From NCBI RefSeq assembly GCF_004535825.1, contig NZ_SGVY01000044.1:1-33285 (forward strand): 33,285 bases of DNA, read 5' to 3'. The position numbers were made by a program, and so were the translations under genes. Source of the DNA: Segatella hominis. GTDB taxonomy: Bacteria; Bacteroidota; Bacteroidia; Bacteroidales; Bacteroidaceae. How positions within the stretch are numbered: position 1 is the first letter of the stretch; each line of letters begins with the position of its first letter. Shown here piece by piece: positions 1 through 9,465 of this stretch. The notes below the pieces were generated by a model. It saw only the letters and a list, made by a program, of their open reading frames with translations, was not told the DNA's origin and did not search any database.

Positions 1-2
1 AG

Positions 3-127
3 TTTTGCTTGTCTTCTTTTCGCAACACTAAGGTAAGTGAAAATTCTGACATGGCAAAATCCTGGGCAACTTTTTGTTGCTCAGGCACTTATAAATAATG
101 TTAAACTATAGTGTTGCGGAATTAAGG
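3..127 (+). repeat. Left copy of 125-bp terminal inverted repeat, probable IS end
   Basis: These 125 bases are the exact reverse complement of the last 125 bases of the window (33161-33285). Unique sequence begins at 128. On the + strand one frame is open from base 3 to a TAA near 97 (residues ending MAKSWATFCCSGTYK), which could be the C-terminus of a transposase reading toward the element end. The simplest explanation is that the contig ends inside two copies of one insertion sequence. The family was not identified. Confidence 0.7.
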
Positions 128-171
128 ATAAATTAGCTTTACCCCATTCCGTTTGATAGCTTTCTATATGG

Positions 172-480
172 TTAAACCAGCTTGGGATAATGGTGGTTTC
201 TGTAATTGCTTTCCAACAGAGCCTGAATGTCGGATTCCCGATACAGTACTTTACCCCCAATGATAAAATAAGGCAAGATAGCAGCATGTCGGTATTCCTG
301 CAAGGTCCGCTTGCTGATGTGCAGACGGGCTGCAACTTCCCTGTCTGTCAGATACATCTCGCCCTTCAACGGGAAATGACTGCATTCAGCTAGCTTGTCA
401 GCCTTTCTCATGCTTTGTCGAATTGTTTTCAATACTTCGACAATAATCTCGTGGTCTTCATTCAATACTGTCTGTATCAT
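172..480 (-). CDS. Small HTH (MerR/excisionase-like) DNA-binding protein, ICE-associated
   Basis: This 102-residue protein has a C-terminal winged-helix/HTH_17-type fold at about residues 42-95. The pattern is typical: an 'LTDREVAARLHISKRTLQ' helix pair, a short linker, then a hydrophobic wing (ILPYFIIGGKVLYRESDI). The N-terminus is a short charged helix. Its start overlaps the stop of the upstream HTH gene by four bases (ATGA, 477-480), so the two are translationally coupled. Proteins of this kind act as excisionase/recombination directionality factors or small regulators in Bacteroidales conjugative elements; which applies here is inferred. The gene lies just inside the left IS end and may once have been followed by more element genes. 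Confidence 0.8.
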   Translation of the reverse strand: MIQTVLNEDHEIIVEVLKTIRQSMRKADKLAECSHFPLKGEMYLTDREVAARLHISKRTLQEYRHAAILPYFIIGGKVLYRESDIQALLESNYRNHHYPKLV

Positions 481-773
481 ACGCAGTCCCCCTCTATTGT
501 GCCTGCACCATGCAATATGAAGTCCTCCACATCAGCAGGCTTGTAATAGAACTTTCTTCCAATCTGAGTGCATGGAAGCAAATCCTTGTCACGCAGACTC
601 TGTAGGGATCGTTTGCTAAGGTTCAGAGCCTTACAGACGTCTTCAGAATCCATCCACTTAGCCAGACTTCTGTCTTTAGATTTCTCCATTAGGAAGTCCA
701 CCTTTCTCGTCAATGCCTTCACACTCTCCAGAAGCAAATCGAAGGTCTTTCTTTCAATGATTACTATATCCAT
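477..773 (-). CDS. Small HTH (excisionase-like) DNA-binding protein, first gene of leftward pair
   Basis: This is a 98-residue protein when started at the ATG at 773, and the frame is open further upstream to 839. I prefer 773 because a good -7 box (TACCTTTG, minus strand 808-801) lies between the two starts. The N-terminus is a helix (residues about 1-35, MDIVIIERKTF onward). The HTH_17-type domain follows, with 'DSEDVCKALNLSKRSLQSLR' as the recognition region and the wing 'CTQIGRKFYYKPADVEDF'. It is clearly related to the HTH proteins at 978-1262 and 1276-1623 on the other side of the divergent promoter region. Its role is probably excision or regulation of the conjugative element, by family analogy only. 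Confidence 0.8.
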   Translation of the reverse strand: MDIVIIERKTFDLLLESVKALTRKVDFLMEKSKDRSLAKWMDSEDVCKALNLSKRSLQSLRDKDLLPCTQIGRKFYYKPADVEDFILHGAGTIEGDCV

Positions 774-800
774 ATTTGTATACTTGTTGATTAACGAGCG

Positions 801-808
801 CAAAGGTA
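801..808 (-). promoter_or_regulatory. Bacteroidetes -7 box for the leftward HTH pair
   Basis: TACCTTTG on the minus strand matches the Bacteroidetes -7 consensus TAnnTTTG exactly and lies 27 bases upstream of the preferred start at 773. No clean TTTG -33 box is seen at the expected distance. A small inverted repeat, AACACG-gcaat-CGTGTT (835-851), sits at or just upstream of the -33 position and may be an operator. Confidence 0.55.
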
Positions 809-900
809 AATCAGAATCTTGTGATATGGATAAAAACACGGCAATCGTGTTGCTTGTGTCGCCTTAGAAGGACACTCAGAGACAAATTCAATAAAAATCT

Positions 901-926
901 CACGGTAGTAACGCGTAAGTACCGTG
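901..926. promoter_or_regulatory. 26-bp near-palindrome, candidate operator of the rightward xis operon
   Basis: The sequence reads CACGGTA-gta-ACGCGT-aag-TACCGTG. It has two 7-bp arms and a central 6-bp palindrome, with 22 of 26 positions symmetric. It ends 20 bases before the -7 box at 947-954, so it covers the expected -33 region, which otherwise lacks a TTTG. This is where an activator replacing -33 contacts, or a repressor, would bind. In CTnDOT the comparable xis promoter is activated by RteC through upstream inverted repeats; equivalence here is inference. Confidence 0.5.
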
Positions 927-946
927 CCCGATAAATTCCTTTGCCG

Positions 947-954
947 TACTTTTG
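947..954 (+). promoter_or_regulatory. Bacteroidetes -7 box for the rightward xis-topB operon
   Basis: TACTTTTG followed by C matches TAnnTTTG(C). It lies 24 bases upstream of the ATG at 978 and downstream of the palindrome at 901-926. No -33 TTTG is present at the right spacing, which fits a promoter that needs an activator. Confidence 0.55.
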
Positions 955-977
955 CAGCGAACAAATACAAAAAGCGT

Positions 978-1262
978 ATGGAAATCATAACAATAGACAG
1001 CTTGGCGTTCAAGGAACTGACTGGGCAAATAAGAGAGATTGGTGCGTACGTAAGAAAATATGGTACAGCAATCAAAGAAGAGGACAACTCAGGAAAGGAG
1101 TACCTTACCAGTGCAGAGGTCTGCGAGATGCTTCATATCAGCAGCCGCACCCTACAGCGCATGAGGGATGCCAAAGTTATAAGCTTTACTTTCGTAGGCA
1201 ATGCGTGCCGTTTCAGACGGTCAGATATAGAGAAATACCTCAAGGAAAGAGGAACAACATAA
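978..1262 (+). CDS. Excisionase-like HTH protein, Xis2c-like position
   Basis: This 94-residue protein starts at the ATG at 978. A longer frame from 924 is open but would begin upstream of the -7 box at 947-954, so 978 is preferred. The N-terminal helix (MEIITIDSLAFKELTGQI) is followed by the HTH_17-type domain at about residues 38-90: 'LTSAEVCEMLHISSRTLQRMR' and the wing 'SFTFVGNACRFRRSDIEKYL'. It is first in an operon followed 13 bases later by another HTH gene, then by the DUF3945-type and topB genes. That order matches the CTnDOT excision operon, where Xis2c and Xis2d direct IntDOT to excise. Function is assigned by context and fold. Confidence 0.82.
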   Translation: MEIITIDSLAFKELTGQIREIGAYVRKYGTAIKEEDNSGKEYLTSAEVCEMLHISSRTLQRMRDAKVISFTFVGNACRFRRSDIEKYLKERGTT

Positions 1263-1275
1263 AAAATGGAGAAAT

Positions 1276-1623
1276 ATGGATACACTTGACAGAACAACAT
1301 TTGAGAATGGTATGAGACAGCTTATGCAGAGACTTGACAAGCATGAGGCAGTTCTCAATGTCATCAACGAGTCTGGAAGGGATATAATGCAGACCATCCC
1401 TAAACTTGAAGATGAACTGCTTGACAACCAAGACCTGTGTCTCATGCTCCATGTGAGCAAGCGTACATTGCAGCGATACCGTAGTAGCGGAATGATCCCT
1501 TATCGACTATTGAAGCGTAAGCCGTACTACAAACGCTCCGATGTGGAGGATTTTATCAGAACGTATGCAAGGGAAATAAAGAAAGAAAACGACGGGAACA
1601 GAAAAGCCCGCATTTATGTATAA
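1276..1623 (+). CDS. Excisionase-like HTH protein, Xis2d-like position
   Basis: This 115-residue protein has an N-terminal amphipathic helix (residues 1-50, with repeated R/K/E and Leu spacing) and a C-terminal HTH_17-type domain at about 52-100 ('LLDNQDLCLMLHVSKRTLQRYR', wing 'PYRLLKRKPYYKRSDVEDF'). A basic tail ends the protein. It is 13 bases downstream of the preceding HTH gene and 19 bases upstream of the DUF3945-type gene, so it is probably cotranscribed with both. By position and fold it corresponds to Xis2d of CTnDOT, a recombination directionality factor. Paralogy with the other three small HTH proteins in the window is visible in the shared 'SKRTLQ' helix. Confidence 0.82.
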   Translation: MDTLDRTTFENGMRQLMQRLDKHEAVLNVINESGRDIMQTIPKLEDELLDNQDLCLMLHVSKRTLQRYRSSGMIPYRLLKRKPYYKRSDVEDFIRTYAREIKKENDGNRKARIYV

Positions 1624-1642
1624 CAATTAAACATTTACAATT

Positions 1643-3301
1643 ATGGTACAAAAGAAAAAGAGTGATGAACAGGACGTGCTGGTAGTCCGTGACGAGAAGA
1701 CGGGCGAGATCAGTGTCGTCGCCGGACTCAGCAGGGACGGCACACCGAAGCGAGCGCCCGCCAAGGCGGAGAACACGCCCGACTTCCTGCGTTTTGACCG
1801 CAACAGTGACTTGATGGACAGTTTCTTTAGAAACTTCTTCCGCCAGTGCAAGGAGCCAAGCCGATTCGGATTCTACCGCATAGCGGCAGACCAGGTGGAA
1901 AACCTGCTTGGCGTGATGAAGGAGTTGCTGAAAGATTCGGAGGCTAACAAGGAGATTCTTTCCGCCCACAAGGTTGACACCTCCAATTATGAGAAAGAGG
2001 CAAAGCAATCGGAAGGTCAGGCGAAAGAAACCGCATCATCGGACGATGCGTCCAAGACGCAAGCTAACACAGAAAAAGAGAATGTATCATCTGAACAAAC
2101 CAACGAAAAAGAGAACGACATGGAACAGAAACCAGAACAGACCGCAACAGAACAGCAGGCACAGACCGCTCAGGGTGTAAAGCAGAACCTCATTAGTGGT
2201 AACGATGTGAACCTGCAGGAACTTGGTGCCAAATATGGCATAGACTTCAACAGTATGAATGAGAAGGATATGAAAGCCCTGCTCAACTACGGCAAGACGG
2301 GGCTTGTGATTGTGAAGCCAACCTTCGGCGGTGAACAGATAGAGATACAGGCCCGTCTGTCATTCCGCAAGGACGATAACGACCAGTTGCAACTCGTGCC
2401 GCATTTCGTGCGCAACGAGCCAAAACTCGATGTCGCTTACAAAGGCTATACCTTCACTCCAGAGGACAAGAAGAACCTGTTGCAGAACGGCAACCTCGGA
2501 AAGGTTGTGGATTTCCCCGACAAGAATACAGGTGAGCTGCGTCCTCATTTCATCAGTATCGACCGTCTCACCAATGAGATTGTGGACATCCCTACCAACA
2601 AGGTGCGCATACCCGATACCATCGGCAAGACACCTATTACCAAGGACGACAAGAGAGTGCTCTACTCAGGTATTCCGCTTCGCAAGGAGATTGAGCTTGC
2701 CAACGGGCGCAAGTTTACACCGCTGCTGCAGGTGAATGTGGAACAGCGTGGCGTGGAGTTCGTGCCTGGCAGCACAAGACAGGCGCAAGGTCAGAAACAG
2801 AATGGAGACAAGAAGCAAACCGCCGACAAGCAGGAGCAGAAGGCAGAAGGTGATGCGGGCGGCCAGAAGAAGCAGCAAGATCCCAACCACTGGCTCAATG
2901 AGGATGGGACCATCCGCCGACTCAACACCTATTTCAAGAAGGAACTGACCGAGCAGCAGAAGGACGACTATGTGGCAGGCAAGACCATCGAGATCAAGGA
3001 AGTGCCGAACAAGAACGGCAGCGGTACCTATACCGCCTACGTGAAGTTCGACTTCGACAAAATGCAGCCACGTTCCTACCGCAACAATCCAGACCTCAAA
3101 CAGGCAAAGGAACAGATTCCGACCAACGAGAACAAGGTACAAGTCGCCGTCAACGAGCAGGGCAAGACCCATGAGGCGACCAAGCACACCAAGGATCCGC
3201 TGAGTCCGGGACAGTCTGCGCCAAAGAACGAAAAGCAGCAGAAGGAACAGAACGCCGAGGAACAGAAGCCAAAGAGAAAGGCAAGAAGTGTGAAGATGTA
3301 G
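1643..3301 (+). CDS. DUF4099/DUF3945-type conjugative-element protein
   Basis: This 552-residue soluble protein has no signal peptide or membrane segment. Residues 1-115 are a mixed domain (DFLRFDRNSDLMDSFFRNFF). Residues about 115-180 are a low-complexity E/K/Q/T linker. Residues about 185-370 contain a DUF4099-like start ('LQELGAKYGIDFNSMNEKD') and DUF3945-like units with the recurring phrase 'GYTFTPEDKKNLLQNGNLGKVVDF'. A second Q/K-rich linker and another DUF3945-like unit (about 415-490, 'LNTYFKKELTEQQKDDYVAGKTI') precede a basic tail. Proteins of this kind sit between the xis genes and topB in CTnDOT-like elements (orf3 position). The biochemical role is unknown; nucleic-acid association is only a guess from the basic tail. 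Confidence 0.8.
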   Translation: MVQKKKSDEQDVLVVRDEKTGEISVVAGLSRDGTPKRAPAKAENTPDFLRFDRNSDLMDSFFRNFFRQCKEPSRFGFYRIAADQVENLLGVMKELLKDSEANKEILSAHKVDTSNYEKEAKQSEGQAKETASSDDASKTQANTEKENVSSEQTNEKENDMEQKPEQTATEQQAQTAQGVKQNLISGNDVNLQELGAKYGIDFNSMNEKDMKALLNYGKTGLVIVKPTFGGEQIEIQARLSFRKDDNDQLQLVPHFVRNEPKLDVAYKGYTFTPEDKKNLLQNGNLGKVVDFPDKNTGELRPHFISIDRLTNEIVDIPTNKVRIPDTIGKTPITKDDKRVLYSGIPLRKEIELANGRKFTPLLQVNVEQRGVEFVPGSTRQAQGQKQNGDKKQTADKQEQKAEGDAGGQKKQQDPNHWLNEDGTIRRLNTYFKKELTEQQKDDYVAGKTIEIKEVPNKNGSGTYTAYVKFDFDKMQPRSYRNNPDLKQAKEQIPTNENKVQVAVNEQGKTHEATKHTKDPLSPGQSAPKNEKQQKEQNAEEQKPKRKARSVKM

Positions 3302-3346
3302 TTGCCGCCACTTGATCCACAGAGTTAATCATCCATCATAACAACC

Positions 3347-3383
3347 GACATCTGCGACCGTCTATCCCACGGTTGCGGATGTC
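3347..3383 (+). promoter_or_regulatory. Stable hairpin in the leader just before topB
   Basis: GACATC-tGCg-ACCGT pairs with ACGGT-tGCg-GATGTC around a short loop, giving a long, nearly continuous stem that ends 16 bases before the topB start at 3400. No T-run follows, so it is not a standard terminator. A translational control element or an mRNA processing site is possible. The rest of the 98-base gap between the genes shows nothing else. Confidence 0.5.
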
Positions 3384-3399
3384 ACAAAAACAACAGACA

Positions 3400-5556
3400 A
3401 TGAAGACAATCATCGCAGAGAAACCAAGTGTAGCCAAGGAAATCGCCCACATTGTGGGAGCTGACAAGCGTGAGGAAGGCTATATGCAGGGCAATGGATA
3501 TTATGTGACATGGGCATTCGGACATTTAGTGCAGCCAGCCATGCCGGAAACCTACGGCATGAAGGGATTCCATGCAGAGAATCTGCCTGTGATTCCCGAC
3601 CCGTTCGTTCTTGTTCCCCGACAAGTCAAGACAGAGAACGGCTACAAACCAGATGCAGGTGTGCTTGCCCAGATTAAAATTATCGGCAAGCTATTTGACA
3701 GCAGTGAGCGCATTATCGTAGCAACCGATGCCGGACGTGAGGGAGAGTTGATTTTCCGATACCTCTATGCGTATCTCGGTTGCAGGAAACCTTTCGACCG
3801 TCTCTGGATCAGTTCGCTTACAGATACCGCCATCCGTGAGGGACTTCTGAACCTCAGGGATGGCAAGGAGTATGACAATCTCTATCATGCAGCCAAGGCA
3901 CGAAGTGAGGCAGACTGGCTCGTCGGCATCAACGGCACACAAGCCCTGACGATAGCCGCAGGACGTGGCACCTATTCCGTAGGTCGTGTGCAGACTCCGA
4001 CCCTTGGCATGGTGTGCGAACGCTATTGGGAACACAAGCGTTTCGAGTCGAAACCGTTCTGGCAGGTACACTTCGGTGTGGTTGATGCAGACAGTGGCAA
4101 TATACTGAAGTTCACATCTGCCAACCGATGGACAGACAAAGCTACCGCAACCGACATATATAATAAGGTGAAAGATACCGGTTCTGCCATCATCACAAAG
4201 ATCTCAACCAAGCGAAAGGTGGAGAAGGCACCGCTCCTTTACGACCTCACCACCTTGCAGAAAGAAGCCAACTCCCAGCATGGCTTCACGGCAGAGCATA
4301 CACTCTCCATCGCCCAGAAACTCTACGAGGCAAAGTTCATCACCTATCCAAGAACATCAAGCCGCTATATCTCGGATGATGTATTTGCCACCCTTCCCAA
4401 ACTTTTCAAAAATCTGGAGAATCATTCGGAATATGGAGAGAAAGTGAAACTCTTGCCTGGCAGTGAGGACTACAGCAAGAACAGCGTGAATGTAGCCAAA
4501 GTGACCGACCACCATGCCCTGCTCATCACAGAAAATGCAGCCATTGGTCTTTTCAAGGACGAGAAGATCGTTTATGACATGATATTGTGCCGGATGATTG
4601 AAGCGTTCTCGGCAGACTGCATCAAGGACATCACATCCGTATCGGCGCAAGTGGATCATGAAGTTGAGTTTGGCATCAGTGGCTCCATCATCCGACATAC
4701 TGGCTGGCGAGCATTGTCACTCAAGGAAAAGAACAAAAGGCAGGACAAGGATGCAGACGCAACCGACAATGAGGTCAAGGATCAAGTCATTCCCAACTGG
4801 CAAGAAGGACAGTATATCACTCTTTCTGGCTGCACCATCACGGAGGGCAAGACCAAACCAAAGCCATTGCATACGGAATCCACATTGCTTGCAGCAATGG
4901 AGACCGCAGGCAAAGAGATAGAAGATGATACGATGCGCCAGGCAATGAAGGACAGCGGTATTGGCACACCTGCCACACGTGCCGCCATCATCGAAACCCT
5001 GCTCAAACGAGAGTATATGGTGCGCCAGCAGAAGAAACTTGTGCCGACGGAAAAAGGACTCGCCCTGCATTCCGTGGTGAAGAACATGGCGATTGCCAAT
5101 GTGGAGATGACGGGCAAATGGGAGGCGGAACTTGCCAAGATTGAACGAGGTGAAGCAAGTGCAGACGGGTTCACCCATAGTATCGAAGGCTATACCCGTG
5201 AAATCACTGCGGAATTGTTAGGTTGTGACAGACTTTTCAGCCACAAGGATTCCGGCTGCCAGTGTCCTAAATGCAAGCAAGGTACCATGCAGTTCTTCGG
5301 AAAGGTAGTAAGATGCAGCAACAAGGAGTGCGGTATGCCAGTGTTCAAGCAGGTAGCAGGAAAGTTGCTCACTGATGCCGACATCACCGACTTGCTTACC
5401 AAGGGCAAGACCAGAACGCTCAATGGTTTCACCAGCAAGCAAGGCAAATCGTTCTCCGCAGCCATTGCCTTTGACGAGAATTTCAACACGAAATTCGTCT
5501 TTGCAGAGCGCAAAACAGCAGAAAAACGAGGAAATGTGAAGAGATACAAGAAATAG
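3400..5556 (+). CDS. topB: DNA topoisomerase III (type IA), Exc-like
   Basis: This 718-residue enzyme starts at ATG 3400 (MKTIIAEKPSVAKE); the nine upstream codons in frame are not typical of the family. The Toprim domain has the catalytic Glu at about residue 7 and the acidic motif DAGREGE at 110-116. The type IA active-site tyrosine is Y316 in FITYPRTSSRY. The central gate domains follow, and a C-terminal Cys4-like zinc ribbon lies at about residues 625-655 (CPKCKQG, CSNKECG). It cuts and passes single-stranded DNA to relax or decatenate. In CTnDOT the corresponding gene, exc, lies in the excision operon and encodes an active topoisomerase. Length and motif order look intact. Confidence 0.95.
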   Translation: MKTIIAEKPSVAKEIAHIVGADKREEGYMQGNGYYVTWAFGHLVQPAMPETYGMKGFHAENLPVIPDPFVLVPRQVKTENGYKPDAGVLAQIKIIGKLFDSSERIIVATDAGREGELIFRYLYAYLGCRKPFDRLWISSLTDTAIREGLLNLRDGKEYDNLYHAAKARSEADWLVGINGTQALTIAAGRGTYSVGRVQTPTLGMVCERYWEHKRFESKPFWQVHFGVVDADSGNILKFTSANRWTDKATATDIYNKVKDTGSAIITKISTKRKVEKAPLLYDLTTLQKEANSQHGFTAEHTLSIAQKLYEAKFITYPRTSSRYISDDVFATLPKLFKNLENHSEYGEKVKLLPGSEDYSKNSVNVAKVTDHHALLITENAAIGLFKDEKIVYDMILCRMIEAFSADCIKDITSVSAQVDHEVEFGISGSIIRHTGWRALSLKEKNKRQDKDADATDNEVKDQVIPNWQEGQYITLSGCTITEGKTKPKPLHTESTLLAAMETAGKEIEDDTMRQAMKDSGIGTPATRAAIIETLLKREYMVRQQKKLVPTEKGLALHSVVKNMAIANVEMTGKWEAELAKIERGEASADGFTHSIEGYTREITAELLGCDRLFSHKDSGCQCPKCKQGTMQFFGKVVRCSNKECGMPVFKQVAGKLLTDADITDLLTKGKTRTLNGFTSKQGKSFSAAIAFDENFNTKFVFAERKTAEKRGNVKRYKK

Positions 5557-5636
5557 TTTGTACCTTTGCCACCGAAACATGGTTCATAAATGGTGTCTTT
5601 ATTCAGGATGCTTTTATTTACTGTGGATTAAGTGGC

Positions 5637-5666
5637 GGCACTCGGAGGGATACCGAGTGCCTTTTT
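5637..5666 (+). terminator. Rho-independent terminator after topB
   Basis: GGCACTCGG (5637-5645), a 7-base loop and CCGAGTGCC (5653-5661) form a perfect 9-bp GC-rich stem followed by TTTTT. It lies 81 bases after the topB stop, within the 179-base gap before the DUF1896-type gene, so that gene and the helicase may need read-through or a promoter of their own. A TACCTTTG box at 5561-5568 lies upstream of this terminator and so would also be stopped by it. Confidence 0.8.
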
Positions 5667-5735
5667 CTTGCTTTCAACAAACATCAACCGCCATCCACGG
5701 TTTATTATTCACCACTTAATCCATTCAACAGACAA

Positions 5736-6185
5736 ATGAACAGAAAGAAACAGGCACAGACAGAGCTGTCCTATTACGGACTGTATCTCTTGAACCATCT
5801 CAGAGAGAACCGTTTTCCACAAGCCAGCGATGCGGACTTTATCCGCGAACGTGCAGACCATGCCGCAGAAGTATATGAGCAGGCACGGCGTGATGCCCTC
5901 TTTGCCGATGCGGCACAAGAGCTTGCCATGGCAGCATTGCTGAAAGGTCTCCGCTTTTCCAAGTACAGCATCCTGTACGATGTTGTTGACCGTGAGTTTC
6001 CTCTGGAGGTAGCAGTAGAAGACCAGGAAGCGTTTGTCAAGCACCTCCTGCCTTTGGTTGATAACGTGTATTCCATTTACGACCTCACCGATGATGATTT
6101 TGCCCAGTCACCGGACTACGACCAGCTCTATACAGAGTTGACGGGAGCCGTAGCCATTTTCATAGAGTCAAATGGCGTACAATAG
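5736..6185 (+). CDS. DUF1896-type protein of conjugative elements
   Basis: This 149-residue, mostly helical acidic protein has no membrane segment. The opening 'LSYYGLYLLNHLRENRFPQASD' and the mid-region 'ALLKGLRFSKYSILYDVVDREF' fit DUF1896, a family seen almost only next to the methylase/helicase gene in Bacteroidales conjugative elements. It overlaps the start of that gene by 14 bases (6172-6185), implying translational coupling and a shared task. The molecular role is unknown. Confidence 0.82.
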   Translation: MNRKKQAQTELSYYGLYLLNHLRENRFPQASDADFIRERADHAAEVYEQARRDALFADAAQELAMAALLKGLRFSKYSILYDVVDREFPLEVAVEDQEAFVKHLLPLVDNVYSIYDLTDDDFAQSPDYDQLYTELTGAVAIFIESNGVQ

Positions 6186-9100
6186 AAAACAACGGCTGAA
6201 CGACAACATCAAGGCGATAGAGACGGCATTCATCCTTGACAGGGAACAGCGCACGCCGACCGCCCGTGAGCGTCTCCTTCTGGAGCGTTATTGCGGATTC
6301 GGTGGATTGAAGTGCATCCTGAACCCTGCCAGGGAACTGGTGGATGCCGTCCATTGGGCAAAGTCAGACCTTGAGTTGTTTGCTCCAACAGTGGAGCTGC
6401 ATAGACTTATCCGAGAAAACAGCAAGAATGAAAGCGAGCACAAACAGTTGATGGACAGTCTGAAACAGTCCGTCCTCACGGCATTCTACACGCCGTCAGC
6501 CGTTACTGAGGCTCTGACGGATGTGTTGAAAGAGCATCAGATCATCCCCGAAAAGGTGCTTGAACCCTCGGCAGGCATCGGTGCCTTTGTCGATTCCGTC
6601 TTGGACAACAATCCCAAGGCAGACATTATGGCATTTGAAAAAGACCTGCTTACGGGAAAGATACTCCGCCATCTGCACCCGGAGCAGAAAGTGCGCATAG
6701 AGGGATTCGAGAAGATAGAAAAGCCTTTCAATGATTACTTCGACCTCGCCATCTCAAATATTCCCTTTGGCGATGTTGCCGTATTTGATCCGTCCTATAC
6801 AGCCATGAAAGGCATGAGGGCACTTGTCACCAGACGCATACACAACTACTTCTTTGTCAAGGCTCTTGATACGGTAAGGGACGGCGGGTTGGTTGCCTTC
6901 ATCACCTCACAAGGCGTATTGAATGCCAAAAACAACAGTGCCGCGCGTTTTATGATGCTCTATCATGCTGATCTCGTGTCAGCGATTCGTCTTCCCAACA
7001 ACCTGTTCACGGAAAATGCCAATACGGAAGTGGGCAGTGATCTCATCATTCTGCAGAAAAATACCCAAAAGGAGTCGCTGCGAGGAGACGACAACCTGCT
7101 TGACACTGTCTATAATGACGAGAACCGAATTCCGACTAACAACTACTTTCTGGAGCATCCGGAACGCATTATCCATACAACGGCAAAGTTGGATACTGAC
7201 CCGTTCGGCAAACCTGCAATGATATACACGCATGAGGATGGTGTGGAAGGCATTGCAGAGGATTTGCGAAAGATGCTCCATGAAGACTTTAAGAAGAACC
7301 TCAATTTGAACCGATACTTGGGGATAGAGGAGCAGCAAGAAGAAACTAAGGTCGCCCAACAGGCAGAAGTTGAGGTAAAACAAGAAAACGGAAAGGAAAC
7401 ATTGGACATAGGGCAAACAGAGCAACCACACTTATATAATAATGTGGAAAGCAACAATGCCGATGAACCAGGTTCGCATCATGAACGGACTGTTCATCAG
7501 CAGCCACCTGTCCAAATGACCTTGTTCGACCTTTGGGGCATGGAAGAGGAAGACCGCTTGACAATAAAGGAAACAAAGAAACAGGTAAGCAAGCAGACTG
7601 GCAAGGCTACGACAAGCACAAAAACATCAGCCCAAAAAACAGCAAAGAAGAAAGCAAGTCCGCTAGTGAAGGCTGTCAATCCTACGGCAAAGTTTGAGAC
7701 AAAGCCTTTGGAAAATAAGGAAAAGTCCTTTGATGAAGCAAATATCAATGCCAACACTCCTGATGTGGAGGCAAAGAAGATTCTTCCTGGGGATGAACCA
7801 TACGCAAGCATCTCTTGGGAAGAGAATCCGCCAATCAACGGCTTTTACGAGATGATGATGACCATGGCTCCCGAAGACAGGGTGCTGCTGCGCCAAAAGG
7901 CGGAACTGCACCGTCAGGAACAACTCAAGGCTCTGGGCGTTGAAGATACGCTTGATCCGAAGTTCAAGCCGCCGATGGAACCGATAGAAGTTCTCAAAGT
8001 TCAAATCGGGCATGGACAGACGAAAGGGAATGAGGCAAAAGAAGATTCCAAGACTCAGAACACATTGGAAGAAACAAATCATGAGCGGGAACAACAAAAA
8101 GAGCAAGAAAGAAAGCGGGAAGAGCTGGCAAAGAAGAAAGAGGATGCTATGAAGCCCCGTCCATTTGATGAGAAACTGGAAAGTTTTCATCGTGAGGGTT
8201 CTATGGTGCTCGACTCTGCCAGAAACATCGGTGTATTGAAAGACCTTACCAAGTATGGTGCTACCTTCATGCCGTTGAATCTGAATATGGAGCAGAAAGA
8301 AAAGGCAGTCTTGTATATCGCCCTCCGTGATGCTTATCAGAAACTTTACACCTATGAAGCGGAAGAACAGACGGAAAACAAGCAGATGCGTGAGAGTCTG
8401 AATGTCTATTATGATGCTTTCTTCATCCGCTTCGGCAACCTCAATGCCAAGCAGAACGTGAAGTTCATCCTTATGGATGCCTCAGGGCGCGACATGCTGT
8501 CGTTGGAACGGGTAGAAAACGGACAGTTCACAAAGTCAGACATCTTCGACCACCCGGTCTCTTTTTCGCTTGACGAGGTCAGTCATGTCGATTCTCCAGA
8601 GGAAGCGCTCACCGCCTCGCTCAACAAGTTCGGCCGTATCGACTTGCCGTATATGACTGAATTATCGGATATGCCGGAACAGGAACTGACGGAAGCGCTT
8701 AAAGGGCGCATCTATTACAATCCGCTCATAGACGGCTACGAGATTGCCGACCGCTTCATTGCTGGTAATGTCATAGAGAAAGCGGAGCGTATAGAAGAAT
8801 GGCTGAAGGAAAATCCCGATCATGCAATCGTGAGAGAGTCGTTGGAAGCCTTGAAGGCAAGCATTCCCGAACCGATAGCCTTTGAGGACCTGGACTTCAA
8901 CTTCGGTGAGCGTTGGATACCTACAGGTGTGTATTCCGCTTACATGAGCCACCTCTTCAATACACAGGTCAGCATCGTCTATTCCGACAGCATGGACGAA
9001 TATTCGGCAAAATGCAGTATGAAGACCATGGCCATCACGGATGAGTATATGGTGAAGGGATATTACCGCCACTATGACGGCATGAGTCTTCTGAAACATG

Positions 9101-9465
9101 CCCTGCACAACACCTGTCCCGACATGATGAAGAGCATCGGTGAGGATGAACACGGCAACGACATCAAGGTGCGTGACAGCGAGGGCATACAGCTTGCTAA
9201 TGCCAAGATTGACGAAATCCGCAACGGGTTCTCTGAATGGCTGGAAGAGCAGTCTGACTCCTTTAAGGAACGCTTGACCACAATGTACAACCGGAAGTTC
9301 AACTGCTTCGTGCGTCCGAAGTATGACGGTTCTCACCAAAGATTCCCCGGCTTGGATCTGAAAGCCCTTGGCGGAAAGTATGGTGTAAAGAGTGTGTACC
9401 CAAGTCAGAAGGACTGTGTATGGATGCTTTTGCAGAACGGCGGCGGGATATGTGACCATGAGGTC
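6172..9465 (+). CDS. Exon 1 of a giant N6-DNA methylase / SNF2-helicase protein
   Basis: This 5' exon encodes 1,098 codons and ends in phase 0 at GAG-GTC, followed by the intron boundary GTGCG at 9466. Residues about 100-260 resemble an N6-adenine methyltransferase: motif I in VLEPSAGIGAF and a motif IV-like SNIPFG in place of the usual NPPY. Residues about 385-690 are a Lys/Glu/Gln-rich linker. The rest runs toward the helicase core and stops at GGGICDHEV, exactly one codon before the Walker A sequence GTGKT supplied by exon 2. Without splicing, translation would end three codons into the intron (V-R-P-stop). Proteins of about 1,900 residues with this layout are common in CTn-type elements; whether they methylate DNA is unproven. 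Confidence 0.85.

Noticed and set aside
2666-3187. 173-codon open frame on the minus strand
   Set aside because: Antisense to the DUF3945-type gene; Leu/Val-rich composition is that of a shadow frame.
5561-5568. TACCTTTG box as a promoter for the DUF1896-type/helicase genes
   Set aside because: It lies upstream of the terminator at 5637-5666 and has no -33 partner, so it is unlikely to serve those genes.
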